In this document: piece after piece, positions 25,182-33,972 of the stretch | Position numbering within the stretch: position 1 is the stretch's first letter | Layout of the letters: the number at the start of each line of letters is the position of its first letter | DNA from: Buttiauxella ferragutiae | GTDB taxonomy: Bacteria > Pseudomonadota > Gammaproteobacteria > Enterobacterales > Enterobacteriaceae | Reading direction: 5' to 3' (one strand) | NCBI RefSeq assembly: GCF_001654915.1 | Contig: NZ_LXEQ01000053.1 | Length of the DNA: 64,000 nucleotides | Notes under the pieces: model-generated | Database searches by the model: none | What the model saw: the letters and a program-made list of their open reading frames with translations, nothing else | What the model was told of the DNA's origin: nothing | Program-made: the position numbers and the translations under genes

Positions 25182-25940
25182 TTACATCTTATAACCAAGA
25201 GTCACTGCAGTACGTCTGTCGGTATGTTCAGGTGCAGAATCTGGCGGATTTGAGTTCCAGGTGACGTTATAGCCAACCCGCAAACCAAAGTGCTCATTGA
25301 TTGCAACTTCAAGCGCAGTTTCAGAGTTTACCGTCGTATCTTCGCTACCCAGTACAGACACGCCCTGGATAAATTTGGCGTTATCGGTTAACTGCCAGTT
25401 ATAAATACCTGATGCGTAGCCCAACGGCTGAGTCTTATGACCACCATCGGTATACTCGTCATAACGTACACCAGGACCAAATTCCAAACGCAGACTGTGC
25501 ACTGGGCCATTAAGGAACTGGCGACCATAACCAGCAGTCAGTACATCCCTTGAGTCATAACCGTTATACCGATCAGTTAACCAACTCGCCTGACCGAACA
25601 GGTAATCGCTGTCAGTCATGTTGTAACGGCTACGGCCCCCGATGGAATAAGTCTCAGAAGAGCGTTCATCATTAGACGAGGTATTGTTTGCATTGCCCCA
25701 CAGTGACCATGCGGTTGCCGTTTGGTACCAGGTCAAGTTGGAGTTAGCGGTCAGCGAGGAGCTGGTGGTGTTACCTGATTGTGCAAGGTAGCCTGCATTC
25801 AGATTACCTTCGAACGGTTTCTTTGCGGTGGATGGGTCATCCATGACAGTGAAAACCGAATTATCTGCAATTGCAAAGTGACTCAATAGCGCACTTCCGG
25901 TCAGCAAAATTGCAGCCGGTACTGTCTTAACAAAATTCAT
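25182..25940 (-). CDS. ydiY: DUF481 family outer-membrane/periplasmic protein YdiY
   Basis: 252 residues, the same as E. coli YdiY, with closely matching blocks VMDDPSTAKKPFEGNLNAGYLAQSGNT, NANNTSSNDERSSETYS, DYLFGQASWLTDRYNGYDSRDVLTAGYGRQFLNGPVHS and a C-terminal TDRRTAVTLGYKM. The N-terminus MNFVKTVPAAILLTGSALLSHFAIAD is a signal peptide. The DUF481 family is predicted to form a salt-stress/acid-inducible outer-membrane beta-structure; function is not known. Transcribed divergently from pfkB, separated by 288 bp of AT-rich sequence. Confidence 0.93.
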   Translation of the reverse strand: MNFVKTVPAAILLTGSALLSHFAIADNSVFTVMDDPSTAKKPFEGNLNAGYLAQSGNTTSSSLTANSNLTWYQTATAWSLWGNANNTSSNDERSSETYSIGGRSRYNMTDSDYLFGQASWLTDRYNGYDSRDVLTAGYGRQFLNGPVHSLRLEFGPGVRYDEYTDGGHKTQPLGYASGIYNWQLTDNAKFIQGVSVLGSEDTTVNSETALEVAINEHFGLRVGYNVTWNSNPPDSAPEHTDRRTAVTLGYKM

Positions 25941-26228
25941 TTAATCGTCCGTACAACATAAAAAGAAACCATCAAGGTTCCGGAATCTTTTCTGTGGATC
26001 AAATATTTATGAGCCAAGAAAGGTAACAAATTATAAAAAAGCTCGAATAACATAGCAATGAATTCTTCTTTCATTTTTTGAATAAGAGAGCTCTTAAAAC
26101 ATCTTAATTTTCATAAACATAGTGCGTAGGGTTATTTTACAAATTATTTGATAAATCATGGTGTTAATTGACATTCTCTTGTCTAAACAGTGCTACGCTT
26201 TATCCCAATGCTAAATTAAGGAGGATAT

Positions 26229-27158
26229 ATGACACGCATTTACACACTGACACTTGCCCCTTCTCTGGACAGCGCAACACTGACGGCACAAATTTATCCC
26301 GAAGGTAAACTACGGTGCACCGCTCCGGTATTTGAACCAGGCGGTGGTGGAATTAACGTTGCGCGAGCGATTGCCCACCTCGGCGGGCAAGCAACTGCCA
26401 TTTTTCCTTCCGGTGGTGCGACAGGCGAACACCTTAGCAATCTGCTTTTAGATGAACATGTTGCCATTGATACCGTAGATGCTCACGACTGGACGCGGCA
26501 AAACTTGCACGTTCACGCCGAGTCTACCGGTGAGCAGTATCGCTTTGTGATGCCAGGTGCGGCCCTTACCGATGATGAGTTTCGCCGCCTGGAAGAAAAA
26601 GTCCTCACTATTGAAGCGGGCTCCATTCTGGTTATCAGCGGCAGTCTTCCACCAGGTATTGATGTTTCGAAACTCTGCGGGTTAGTCAAAGCGGCCCAAA
26701 AATCCGGGATACGCTGCATCGTTGATAGTTCAGGCGAAGCGCTCAAAGCGACTCTGGAAATCGGCAATATTGAGTTGGTGAAGCCTAACCAAAAAGAGCT
26801 CAGTGCATTAGTCAATCGCGACCTCACACAACCTGACGATGTGCGTAAGGCCGCTCAGGAAATCGTTGATAGCGGCAAAGCCAAACGCGTGGTCGTTTCG
26901 CTTGGTCCGCAGGGCGCATTGGGCGTAGATGCTAATGGTTCTGTTCAGGTGGTACCACCGCCAGTGAAAAGCCAAAGTACAGTGGGTGCCGGAGACAGTA
27001 TGGTTGGGGCGATGACGCTGAAACTAGCTGAAAATGCCCCACTACTTGATATGGTCCGATTCGGTGTCGCCGCCGGGAGTGCCGCCACACTCAATCACGG
27101 CACCCGTTTGTGCTCCATGGAAAATACCCAAAAAATCTACGACTACTTATGCAGTTAA
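26229..27158 (+). CDS. pfkB: 6-phosphofructokinase II
   Basis: Minor phosphofructokinase of the PfkB/ribokinase fold, phosphorylating fructose-6-phosphate in glycolysis. It has 309 residues, equal to E. coli Pfk-2. The first PfkB signature is GGGGINVARAIAHLGG near residue 38 and the second carries the catalytic base Asp256 in VGAGDSMVGAM. KPNQKEL binds nucleotide. A very strong ribosome site (AAGGAGGATAT) precedes the ATG. ydiZ follows 113 bp downstream. Confidence 0.97.
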   Translation: MTRIYTLTLAPSLDSATLTAQIYPEGKLRCTAPVFEPGGGGINVARAIAHLGGQATAIFPSGGATGEHLSNLLLDEHVAIDTVDAHDWTRQNLHVHAESTGEQYRFVMPGAALTDDEFRRLEEKVLTIEAGSILVISGSLPPGIDVSKLCGLVKAAQKSGIRCIVDSSGEALKATLEIGNIELVKPNQKELSALVNRDLTQPDDVRKAAQEIVDSGKAKRVVVSLGPQGALGVDANGSVQVVPPPVKSQSTVGAGDSMVGAMTLKLAENAPLLDMVRFGVAAGSAATLNHGTRLCSMENTQKIYDYLCS

Positions 27159-27271
27159 CAAGACTGAGTTAACAGGCCGCCCTGCACGGGGCGGTTCGCC
27201 ACGACGGCAAATGTCGCCATTTTGTGCAGATCAACTATGCTAAAACCTTCGGGATAACAATGGGGTGAACC

Positions 27272-27562
27272 ATGAGTAGCGGAGACATTGAGCGTTATGT
27301 TGTCACATTAAAGTTCCAGGAGCACAATCTCACGGACCTTAACGAACTGAATAACACGCTGACTCGTGGAGGTTTTTTACTCACCTTTACCGATGACGAA
27401 GGGAAAATTCACGAATTAGGCAGCAACTCATTCGGCTTGATAAGTACATTAGAGCAGACTGAAGTTGAAGAGCTTGCCCGTGGGCTCGCTAAACTGGCGC
27501 TGGGAATAGAGCCAGAAGTTTCAATCACCACCTGGGATAGCTGGCGACAAGAGAGTCAATAG
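27272..27562 (+). CDS. ydiZ: YdiZ family small protein
   Basis: A 96-residue cytoplasmic protein between pfkB and yniA, where E. coli carries ydiZ of the same length. Features seen: YVVTLKFQEHNLTDLNELNNTLTRGGFLLTFTDDEGKIHELGSNSFGLIS, without signal peptide or membrane span. The name rests on synteny, size and general resemblance (DUF2622-type); the function is not established. RBS GGGGTG lies 6 nt before the ATG. Confidence 0.7.
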   Translation: MSSGDIERYVVTLKFQEHNLTDLNELNNTLTRGGFLLTFTDDEGKIHELGSNSFGLISTLEQTEVEELARGLAKLALGIEPEVSITTWDSWRQESQ

Positions 27563-27664
27563 CCTGGTTTAAAACTCCTGACCGGGGATGTGCGTTAGTT
27601 CGAAGTTTGACCCGGTTAACAGCGATAAACTAATGATCTACCAGATAACCTGGAGAGAAGCATT

Positions 27665-28525
27665 ATGTGGCAAGCCATAAGTCGTCTGTTAAGTGAACAA
27701 CTCGGTAGCGCTGAAATTGAACAACGCACTGAATTACCCGGAGGGGAAATTCATGCTGCCTGGCGAATTCACTATGCCGGTCATGAGATTTTTGTCAAAA
27801 GCGACACTCGCGAGCTGTTACCCATCTTCACCGCCGAAGCCGATCAACTTGAACTACTCGCACGCAGCAACACAGTGCGCGTACCGAAAGTCTGGGCGGT
27901 AGGCAGCGATAGGGATTACAGTTTCCTGCTCCTTGAATATATGCCCGCTAAACCCCTGGATGCCCACAACGCCTTCTTGTTGGGGCAACAACTCGCGCGC
28001 CTGCATCAGTGGAGTGAACAGCCGCAATTTGGGCTCGATTTTGATAATGATCTTTCCACCACTCCGCAGCCCAATGCCTGGCAACGCCGCTGGTCAACAT
28101 TCTTTGCAGAGCAACGCATTGGCTGGCAGCTTGAACTGGCGGCTGAAAAAGGGATTCAGTTTGGCGACATCGACCTGATCGTCGATTTTGTGCATCAGGT
28201 TCTTGCCTCCCATCAACCGCAGCCTTCATTACTGCATGGCGATTTGTGGTCAGGAAATTGCGCGATGGGTACCGATGGGCCATTTATCTACGATCCGGCC
28301 TGTTACTGGGGTGACAGAGAGTGCGACCTGGCAATGTTACCGTTGCATCCGGATCAACCACCGCAAATCTACGACGGTTACCAGTCAGTTTCCCCTCTTC
28401 CTACAGATTTCCTTGAGCGCCAGCCTATTTATCAACTCTATACTTTGCTTAACCGCGCGATTCTATTCGGCGGTCAACATCTAGTCACCGCGCAAAAAGC
28501 GCTGGAACGCGTTCTGGCAGCATGA
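27665..28525 (+). CDS. yniA: Fructosamine-3-kinase-type enzyme YniA
   Basis: 286 residues, as in E. coli YniA. Fructosamine/ketosamine kinases phosphorylate glycated amines so that they decompose, a protein deglycation repair. Motifs: FVKSDTRELLPIFTAEADQLELL (nucleotide-binding Lys), LLHGDLWSGNCA with the catalytic Asp, and IYDPACYWGDRECDLAML with the metal-binding Asp. RBS GGAGAG. Ends with a strong terminator. yniB converges from the other side. Confidence 0.93.
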   Translation: MWQAISRLLSEQLGSAEIEQRTELPGGEIHAAWRIHYAGHEIFVKSDTRELLPIFTAEADQLELLARSNTVRVPKVWAVGSDRDYSFLLLEYMPAKPLDAHNAFLLGQQLARLHQWSEQPQFGLDFDNDLSTTPQPNAWQRRWSTFFAEQRIGWQLELAAEKGIQFGDIDLIVDFVHQVLASHQPQPSLLHGDLWSGNCAMGTDGPFIYDPACYWGDRECDLAMLPLHPDQPPQIYDGYQSVSPLPTDFLERQPIYQLYTLLNRAILFGGQHLVTAQKALERVLAA

Positions 28526-28531
28526 ATAATT

Positions 28532-28559
28532 CGCCACTCCCTATTGGAGTGGCGTTTTT
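28532..28559 (+). terminator. Terminator after yniA
   Basis: CGCCACTCC and GGAGTGGCG form a 9-bp stem around CTATT and are followed by TTTTTC. It lies between the converging yniA and yniB. Confidence 0.88.
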
Positions 28560-29096
28560 CTAGATGAAGCCGAGCAAAGAAAAGAAGAAATAACCGATAA
28601 CGATAATAATGATGGGTAAAATATAGAGCGGGAATATTTGCAGGAAAATGGTGTGTCGCGGCACCACGATTTTCGCGTCGATTTGTTCCTTGGTTAACCC
28701 TTCGGGGCCTTTGGCTTGTTCCAGTATCAACTGATCCTCTACCCCTTCACGCAGAAACTTCGCCTGGCGGCTCATTCGCGCGCCAGATCCCTGCAATGCC
28801 AGACCGACAAAGATCAGCATGTAGATCACCCAAAACAGAATATTGGCCTGTTGGTGGAAGTCAGGTTGTGGCGAGTTGTACCAGAAGAAATTTAAGAATG
28901 GCGTATTAAAACGCATCATCTCAATCATGACATGTGCGAAGTCCAGCATGACAGCATTAATCCCCGCCTGCTTTTCGCTGTGTTCATACATGAACTTAAG
29001 AATTGATATCAGTGTTGAAATCATCGCCGGGATGAAAATTACCCAGCCAGCCACACGTTTGAGTACGGCAATGCGTCCAGCTTGTTGATACGTCAT
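28560..29096 (-). CDS. yniB: Inner-membrane protein YniB
   Basis: 178 residues, equal to E. coli YniB, with membrane spans at ~17-36 (AGWVIFIPAMISTLISILKF), ~86-105 (ILFWVIYMLIFVGLALQG) and ~150-175 (IFPLYILPIIIIVIGYFFFSLLG). The family has no assigned function. Divergent from yniC with a 166-bp gap. Confidence 0.9.
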   Translation of the reverse strand: MTYQQAGRIAVLKRVAGWVIFIPAMISTLISILKFMYEHSEKQAGINAVMLDFAHVMIEMMRFNTPFLNFFWYNSPQPDFHQQANILFWVIYMLIFVGLALQGSGARMSRQAKFLREGVEDQLILEQAKGPEGLTKEQIDAKIVVPRHTIFLQIFPLYILPIIIIVIGYFFFSLLGFI

Positions 29097-29262
29097 TCGT
29101 TCCCCTTGGTTAAGACGTAACTTACACGCACAAAGTTTACCTCTTCCGGGGGGATTTCGCCTGAGCTTTACGGGCGATTCTCACAAAGCAGTGGCAACAA
29201 GCGAAAATTCCAGCTATTGATAAGTAATCTTAACTGTAATGCACACCGACAGGAGTCGAAAC

Positions 29263-29931
29263 ATGGCTGTGACTCGCCAAATTTTAGCTGCGATTTTTGA
29301 TATGGACGGTTTACTGATTGATTCTGAACCATTATGGGACAAAGCCGAGCTGGAAGTGTTGGCTAGCGTTGGTGTGGATATTTCCCGCCGCTCTGAACTC
29401 CCTGACACGCTGGGTTTGCGTATCGACCTGGTTGTTGACCTGTGGTTTGCCAAACAACCGTGGAACGGCCCATCTCGTGAGGAAGTGACAAACCGCGTGA
29501 TTACTCGCGCCATTGCCCTGATTGAAGAGACGCGTCCGATTTTGCCTGGTGTGCGTGAAGCTGTCGCTTTATGTAAAGCGCAAGGTCTGAAAGTGGGTTT
29601 AGCGTCTGCTTCACCTGCGCATATGCTTGAGCGTGTACTGGAAATGTTCGACTTACGTTCCCAGTTTGATGCCATCGCCTCGGCAGAACATCTGCCTTAC
29701 AGCAAGCCCCATCCGCAGGTTTATCTGGATGCCGCTGCTAAATTGGCTGTTGACCCGCTCGCCTGTGTGACACTTGAAGACTCCGTGAATGGCATGGTTG
29801 CCACCAAAGCCGCACGCATGCGTTCTATTGTGGTTCCCGCAGAAGAAAACCGTGACGACGTGCGCTGGTGCCTGGCAAATGTGAAGTTGTCTTCGCTGAG
29901 TGAATTACGCGCCGAACACCTGATTGGCTAA
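29263..29931 (+). CDS. hxpB: HAD phosphatase HxpB (YniC)
   Basis: Hexitol/sugar phosphatase of the HAD superfamily; the E. coli enzyme acts on 2-deoxyglucose-6-P, sorbitol-6-P and related sugar phosphates. 222 residues from the ATG at 29263, preceded by AGGAG. A longer frame to 29239 adds MHTDRSRN, which the family lacks. Motif I IFDMDGLLIDSEP with nucleophile Asp13 and Asp15, motif II GLASASP, motif III KPHPQVYL and motif IV TLEDSVNG are all intact. Confidence 0.95.
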   Translation: MAVTRQILAAIFDMDGLLIDSEPLWDKAELEVLASVGVDISRRSELPDTLGLRIDLVVDLWFAKQPWNGPSREEVTNRVITRAIALIEETRPILPGVREAVALCKAQGLKVGLASASPAHMLERVLEMFDLRSQFDAIASAEHLPYSKPHPQVYLDAAAKLAVDPLACVTLEDSVNGMVATKAARMRSIVVPAEENRDDVRWCLANVKLSSLSELRAEHLIG

Positions 29932-29938
29932 TTTATTA

Positions 29939-29963
29939 TGATGCGGGGCTCCCCGCATCATTC
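29939..29963 (+). terminator. Terminator after yniC
   Basis: ATGATGCGGGG and CCCCGCATCAT pair around CT, a long GC-rich stem followed by TCTC. Confidence 0.75.
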
Positions 29964-29987
29964 TCAAAACCATACCGACATCTAATT

Positions 29988-30006
29988 TTTTAAAACAGTA
30001 TTTCAA
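29988..30006. promoter_or_regulatory. KdgR-like operator upstream of kduD
   Basis: TAAAACAGTATTTCA at 29991-30005 fits the KdgR consensus core RAAAYRYYRTTTYA at all but one position. KdgR represses pectin and ketogluconate genes including kduD. The site is 80 bp before the ATG and just upstream of a possible -35 (TTGAGT, 30013). Confidence 0.45.
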
Positions 30007-30085
30007 AAATATTTGAGTTTCCCCCCTCCCGTATCTACTCTTTACAGACACGCGCAAATGCGCTTTTCCGGATACCGGAGTAACT

Positions 30086-30847
30086 ATGATTCTCGATGCT
30101 TTTAATCTGCAAGGCAAAGTCGCTGTTGTCACGGGATGCGATACAGGACTGGGTCAGGGAATGGCGATTGGCCTTGCCGAGGCTGGTTGTGACATCGTCA
30201 GCGTAAACCGCAAAATCCCGCATGAAACGGCGCAAAAAGTGCGAGATTTGGATCGCCGTTTTCTCGCCATCCAGGCAGATTTAAGCCAACAAGACGCGAT
30301 CCCTGACATCATTGCGCAGGCCGTGGCAGGAATGGGGAAAATAGATATCCTTGTAAATAACGCAGGCACCATTCGCCGGGAAGATGCGCTGGAATTTAGC
30401 GAGAAAAACTGGGATGACGTAATGAACCTGAACATTAAATCAGTATTCTTTCTCTCTCAGGCGGTGGCAAAACAGTTCATTAAACAAGGCACTGGCGGCA
30501 AGATTATTAATATCGCCTCCATGTTGTCCTTCCAGGGCGGTATCAGAGTCCCGTCTTACACCGCATCTAAAAGTGCCGTGCTTGGCATAACGCGCCTGCT
30601 GGCAAATGAATGGGCGCAACATAATATCAATGTCAACGCGATCGCGCCGGGATACATGGCAACCAACAACACTCAACAACTGCGTGATGATGAAGTCCGC
30701 AGCCATGAAATCCTCGAGCGAATTCCCGCGGGTCGTTGGGGTGTTCCTGCCGATCTGCAAGGCCCGGTGGTGTTTCTTGCCTCCAGTGCTTCCGATTATG
30801 TCAACGGTTACACCATTGCCGTCGACGGAGGCTGGTTAGCCCGCTAA
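30086..30847 (+). CDS. kduD: 2-dehydro-3-deoxy-D-gluconate 5-dehydrogenase
   Basis: Short-chain dehydrogenase, 253 residues, the usual KduD size. It interconverts 2,5-diketo-3-deoxygluconate and KDG in pectin/uronate catabolism. The NAD site TGCDTGLGQG begins at residue 16, NNAG is at 91-94, and the catalytic triad is Ser145, Tyr158 (SYTASK) and Lys162. The stretches NINVNAIAPGYMATNNTQQLR and ASDYVNGYTIAVDGGWLAR are KduD-specific. No kduI or other uronate gene is adjacent, whereas E. coli has kduID together elsewhere; here a lone copy lies between yniC and ydjM. Confidence 0.93.
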   Translation: MILDAFNLQGKVAVVTGCDTGLGQGMAIGLAEAGCDIVSVNRKIPHETAQKVRDLDRRFLAIQADLSQQDAIPDIIAQAVAGMGKIDILVNNAGTIRREDALEFSEKNWDDVMNLNIKSVFFLSQAVAKQFIKQGTGGKIINIASMLSFQGGIRVPSYTASKSAVLGITRLLANEWAQHNINVNAIAPGYMATNNTQQLRDDEVRSHEILERIPAGRWGVPADLQGPVVFLASSASDYVNGYTIAVDGGWLAR

Positions 30848-30854
30848 ACAACAC

Positions 30855-30875
30855 GCCGCCGGGGAATCCGGCGGT
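30855..30875 (+). terminator. Hairpin after kduD
   Basis: GCCGCCGG and CCGGCGGT form a GC-rich stem 8 bp after the stop. There is no T run, so it may only be a stabilising or weak terminator hairpin. Confidence 0.5.
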
Positions 30876-30906
30876 TGCAAAATGTTACGCCGTCACCTCT
30901 TCCGTC

Positions 30907-30944
30907 TACTGTATAAAAACCCTATACTGTATGAATCGACAGTT
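30907..30944. promoter_or_regulatory. LexA (SOS) boxes of ydjM
   Basis: TACTGTATGAATCGACAGTT at 30925-30944 has the CTG-N10-CAG core of a LexA site. A second, degenerate copy (CTGTATAAAAACC-CTA, from 30909) overlaps it. E. coli ydjM is a known SOS gene with tandem LexA boxes. Both lie 20-55 bp before the ATG. Confidence 0.8.
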
Positions 30945-30961
30945 TTCATCCAGGTAGTATC

Positions 30962-31552
30962 ATGACGGCGGAAGGTCACCTTCTTTTTTCCATTGCCTGT
31001 GCAGTATTCGCTAAAAACGCCGAACTCACGCCTGTGCTTGCTCAAGGAGACTGGTGGCATATTGTGCCTTCAGCCATCCTGACCTGTTTGCTGCCTGATA
31101 TTGACCACCCAAAGTCATTTCTCGGTCAACGCTTGCCGTGGTTTTCCAAACCCATTGCCCGCGCCTGCGGCCATCGGGGCTTTACCCACAGCTTATTTGC
31201 CGTCTTCGCAAGCCTTGCACTGTTCTATCTCAAAGTCCCCGAAAGTTGGGTGATTCCCGCCGATGCCCTTCAAGGCATGGTGTTGGGTTACTTAAGCCAT
31301 ATTTTGGCAGATATGCTCACTCCTGCGGGTGTCCCACTCCTTTGGCCCTGCCGTTGGCGCTTTCGCTTTCCCATCATCAGGCCACAAAAAGGTAATCAAC
31401 TGGAACGTGCCTTGTGCATGGTGTTGTTTGGTCTGGCCGTGTGGATGCCGCAAAGTGTGCCCGATAACAGCGCGGTGCGCTGGTCATCGCACATGATAAT
31501 TTCGCTGCAAATGACCTTTAATAGTTTTTTAAATAACCACCTGGAACAATAA
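30962..31552 (+). CDS. ydjM: YdjM-type DUF457 inner-membrane metal-dependent hydrolase
   Basis: 196 residues, the E. coli length. N-terminal MTAEGHLLFSIACAVFAK, then LLPDIDHPKSFLGQRLPW and GHRGFTHSLFAV, the conserved Asp/His clusters of the LexA-regulated YdjM/DUF457 family, and GYLSHILADMLTPAGVPLLWP. Three to four membrane spans are visible. Predicted membrane-bound hydrolase induced in DNA damage; substrate unknown. LexA boxes directly upstream support SOS control. Confidence 0.93.
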   Translation: MTAEGHLLFSIACAVFAKNAELTPVLAQGDWWHIVPSAILTCLLPDIDHPKSFLGQRLPWFSKPIARACGHRGFTHSLFAVFASLALFYLKVPESWVIPADALQGMVLGYLSHILADMLTPAGVPLLWPCRWRFRFPIIRPQKGNQLERALCMVLFGLAVWMPQSVPDNSAVRWSSHMIISLQMTFNSFLNNHLEQ

Positions 31553-31685
31553 TTAAACGAAATAGCTCAAATTGTAATAATCAATTCCTTTTGAATATAA
31601 GAGTAACTCCAGGGTTCTGGTACGCTTTACAGAATAAAGGTGGCAATCAGTCCATCTGTTTAAAATATACTCAGGAGATACGGGG

Positions 31686-33077
31686 ATGAATTTTCCACTC
31701 ATAGCGAACGTTATCGTGTTCGTTATTCTATTGCTGTTGCTGGCACAAACTCGCCACAAACAGTGGAGTCTGGCAAAAAAAGTACTGCTTGGTCTGGTGA
31801 TCGGTGTGGTCTTTGGCCTTGCATTACACACCATTTATGGCGAAGACAGTCCAGTACTGAAACAGTCTATTCAGTGGTTTAACGTTGTCGGTAACGGCTA
31901 TGTTCAATTACTGCAAATGATCGTCATGCCGCTGGTATTTGCCTCTATCCTGAGCGCGGTGGCACGTCTGCATAACGCCTCTTCTCTGGGCAAAATCAGC
32001 GTTCTGACCATCGGGACATTGCTGTTTACCACGCTGATTTCAGCGCTGGTCGGCGTGCTGGTCACCAACTTGTTTGGTTTGACGGCTGAAGGCCTGGTGC
32101 AAGGCACCGCTGAAACCGCTCGTCTGAGCGCAATCGAAACCACTTATGTGGGTAAAGTGGCTGACCTCAGCGTACCGCAACTGATTCTGTCATTCGTGCC
32201 GAAGAACCCGTTTGCTGACCTGACAGGGGCTAACCCAACGTCGATCATCAGCGTGGTGATTTTCGCCGCTTTCCTCGGTGTAGCAGCTCTTAAACTACTG
32301 AAAGACGATGCGCCAAAAGGCGAACGTGTTCTGGTTGCGATTGACACGCTGCAAAGCTGGGTCATGAAACTGGTGCGTCTGGTCATGCAACTGACGCCGT
32401 ACGGTGTTCTTGCGCTGATGACCAAAGTCGTTGCTGGTTCAAACCTGCAAGACATCATCAAACTCGGTAGTTTCGTGGTGGCCTCTTACCTCGGTCTGGC
32501 AATTATGTTCGGCGTGCACGCGGTTCTGTTGGCTGTCAACGGTGTGAGCCCGCTGAAATACTTCCGCAAAGTCTGGCCTGTGCTGACCTTTGCCTTCACC
32601 AGCCGCTCCAGTGCAGCCAGTATTCCATTGAACGTTGAAGCTCAAACTCGCCGTCTGGGTGTGCCTGAGTCCATCGCCAGCTTTGCCGCGTCGTTTGGAG
32701 CCACTATCGGTCAAAACGGTTGTGCGGGTCTGTATCCAGCGATGCTGGCCGTGATGGTCGCGCCAACCGTCGGTATCAACCCATTGGATCCAGTCTGGAT
32801 TGCCACACTGGTCGGGATTGTCACCGTAAGCTCCGCAGGCGTTGCGGGTGTCGGTGGTGGTGCAACATTCGCTGCCCTGATTGTCCTGCCAGCCATGGGC
32901 TTGCCGGTCACGCTGGTGGCATTGCTGATTTCGGTTGAACCGCTTATCGACATGGGCCGTACCGCGCTGAACGTCAGCGGTTCCATGACGGCAGGTACCA
33001 TCACCAGCCAGTTGATGAAACAAACCGATAAAGAAATACTCAATAGCGACGAAGAAGCCGAACTGGCACATCGCTAA
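31686..33077 (+). CDS. tcyP: L-cystine symporter TcyP
   Basis: Inner-membrane dicarboxylate/amino acid:cation symporter of 463 residues, the E. coli TcyP (YdjN) length. It imports cystine and related sulfur compounds and is CysB-controlled in E. coli. The serine-rich helical hairpin FAFTSRSSAASIPLNVEAQ, then SFGATIGQNGCAGLYPAML and the substrate region VSSAGVAGVGGGATFAAL, are typical of the DAACS family. Strong RBS AGGAGA. A T-rich terminator follows. Confidence 0.95.
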   Translation: MNFPLIANVIVFVILLLLLAQTRHKQWSLAKKVLLGLVIGVVFGLALHTIYGEDSPVLKQSIQWFNVVGNGYVQLLQMIVMPLVFASILSAVARLHNASSLGKISVLTIGTLLFTTLISALVGVLVTNLFGLTAEGLVQGTAETARLSAIETTYVGKVADLSVPQLILSFVPKNPFADLTGANPTSIISVVIFAAFLGVAALKLLKDDAPKGERVLVAIDTLQSWVMKLVRLVMQLTPYGVLALMTKVVAGSNLQDIIKLGSFVVASYLGLAIMFGVHAVLLAVNGVSPLKYFRKVWPVLTFAFTSRSSAASIPLNVEAQTRRLGVPESIASFAASFGATIGQNGCAGLYPAMLAVMVAPTVGINPLDPVWIATLVGIVTVSSAGVAGVGGGATFAALIVLPAMGLPVTLVALLISVEPLIDMGRTALNVSGSMTAGTITSQLMKQTDKEILNSDEEAELAHR

Positions 33078-33113
33078 GCAGTAGCTAAACCACCGTAGAA
33101 TCTGCGACAATAC

Positions 33114-33143
33114 AACGGCTCCTTGAAAAGGGAGCCGTTTTTT
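33114..33143 (+). terminator. Terminator after tcyP
   Basis: AACGGCTCC pairs with GGAGCCGTT and is followed by TTTTTTATTG, a textbook intrinsic terminator. Confidence 0.92.
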
Positions 33144-33210
33144 ATTGATAAAATAGAGCGCCCCAAAAGGGTGCCAAAATAAAATTGTCTCCTACGGACC
33201 CCTTCTCTCT

Positions 33211-33897
33211 ATGAAACGACTCTATTTTTTATTGCTGTTGTGTCTCTCATCGGCGTGGGCTGAAACACCGGACAGCCCCTACCTGCAACATGCGCAGGAA
33301 GGTGACAGCCGCGCCCAGTTTTACCTTGCCGATACCCTTTTCAGTGCGGGCGAATATCAGCAAGCGGAAAGCTGGGCGGCAAAATCAGCGGCCCAGGGTG
33401 ACGCCGATGCTATGGCTCTGCTGGCCCAACTCAAAATCCATGATCCTGCAAATGGCGATTACCAGCAGGCAAAATCGTTAGCCGAACAGGCCGTCGCCCA
33501 CGGCAGTAAACCAGGAAGCGTGGTTCTGGCGCGTATTCTGGTGAACACCCAGGCGGGCAAGCCCGATTATTCGAAAGCCATGCAGTTACTGGAAAGCGCC
33601 TCACAGGACATTGAGAGTGACTCAGCGGTCGATGCCCAAATGTTTTACGGCATGCTGTACGCAAATGGCGTGGGTGTGGTGCAAGACGATGACAAAGCGG
33701 CATTCTGGTTCAAGCGCAGCTCGGCACTTTCCCGCACGGGTTATGCCGAATACTGGGCAGGAATGCTGTTTTTAAATGGTGAAAAAGGCTTTATCGCGAC
33801 CAATAAACAGAAAGCATTGCATTGGCTGAACGTCAGTTGCACGGAAGGGTTTGATACCGGCTGCGAAGAGTTTGAAGAAATCAGTAACGGCGGGTAA
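33211..33897 (+). CDS. Periplasmic Sel1-repeat (TPR-like) protein
   Basis: 228 residues with a signal peptide cut at SSAWA-ETPDS. Sel1-like repeats follow: AQFYLADTLFSAGEYQQAESWAAKSAAQGDADAMALLAQL, the next copy DYQQAKSLAEQAVAHGSKPGSVVLARI, and a well-kept AQMFYGMLYANGVGVVQDDDKAAFWFKRS, ending with a last unit (AEYWAGMLFLNGEKGFIATNKQKALHWLNVSC). Cys residues near the C-terminus (SCTEGFDTGCEEF) could form a disulfide. Such proteins are scaffolds in envelope signalling; the partner is unknown. E. coli carries the unrelated ydjO at this place. Confidence 0.8.
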   Translation: MKRLYFLLLLCLSSAWAETPDSPYLQHAQEGDSRAQFYLADTLFSAGEYQQAESWAAKSAAQGDADAMALLAQLKIHDPANGDYQQAKSLAEQAVAHGSKPGSVVLARILVNTQAGKPDYSKAMQLLESASQDIESDSAVDAQMFYGMLYANGVGVVQDDDKAAFWFKRSSALSRTGYAEYWAGMLFLNGEKGFIATNKQKALHWLNVSCTEGFDTGCEEFEEISNGG

Positions 33898-33925
33898 AAC
33901 CGCCGTCATTCGATACCCGTTAGCA

Positions 33926-33959
33926 TTCGAGTTGCAGCCAACACCCCTGCAACTCGAAG
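33926..33959. repeat. Short inverted repeat with ERIC-like ends
   Basis: TTCGAGTTGCAG and CTGCAACTCGAA are perfect inverted complements separated by about 9 bp. The arms equal the outer end of the ERIC element at 2072-2192, so this looks like a strongly shortened ERIC-type relic, possibly acting as a terminator between the converging Sel1 and cedA genes. Confidence 0.55.
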
Positions 33960-33972
33960 GATGATGGATAGA

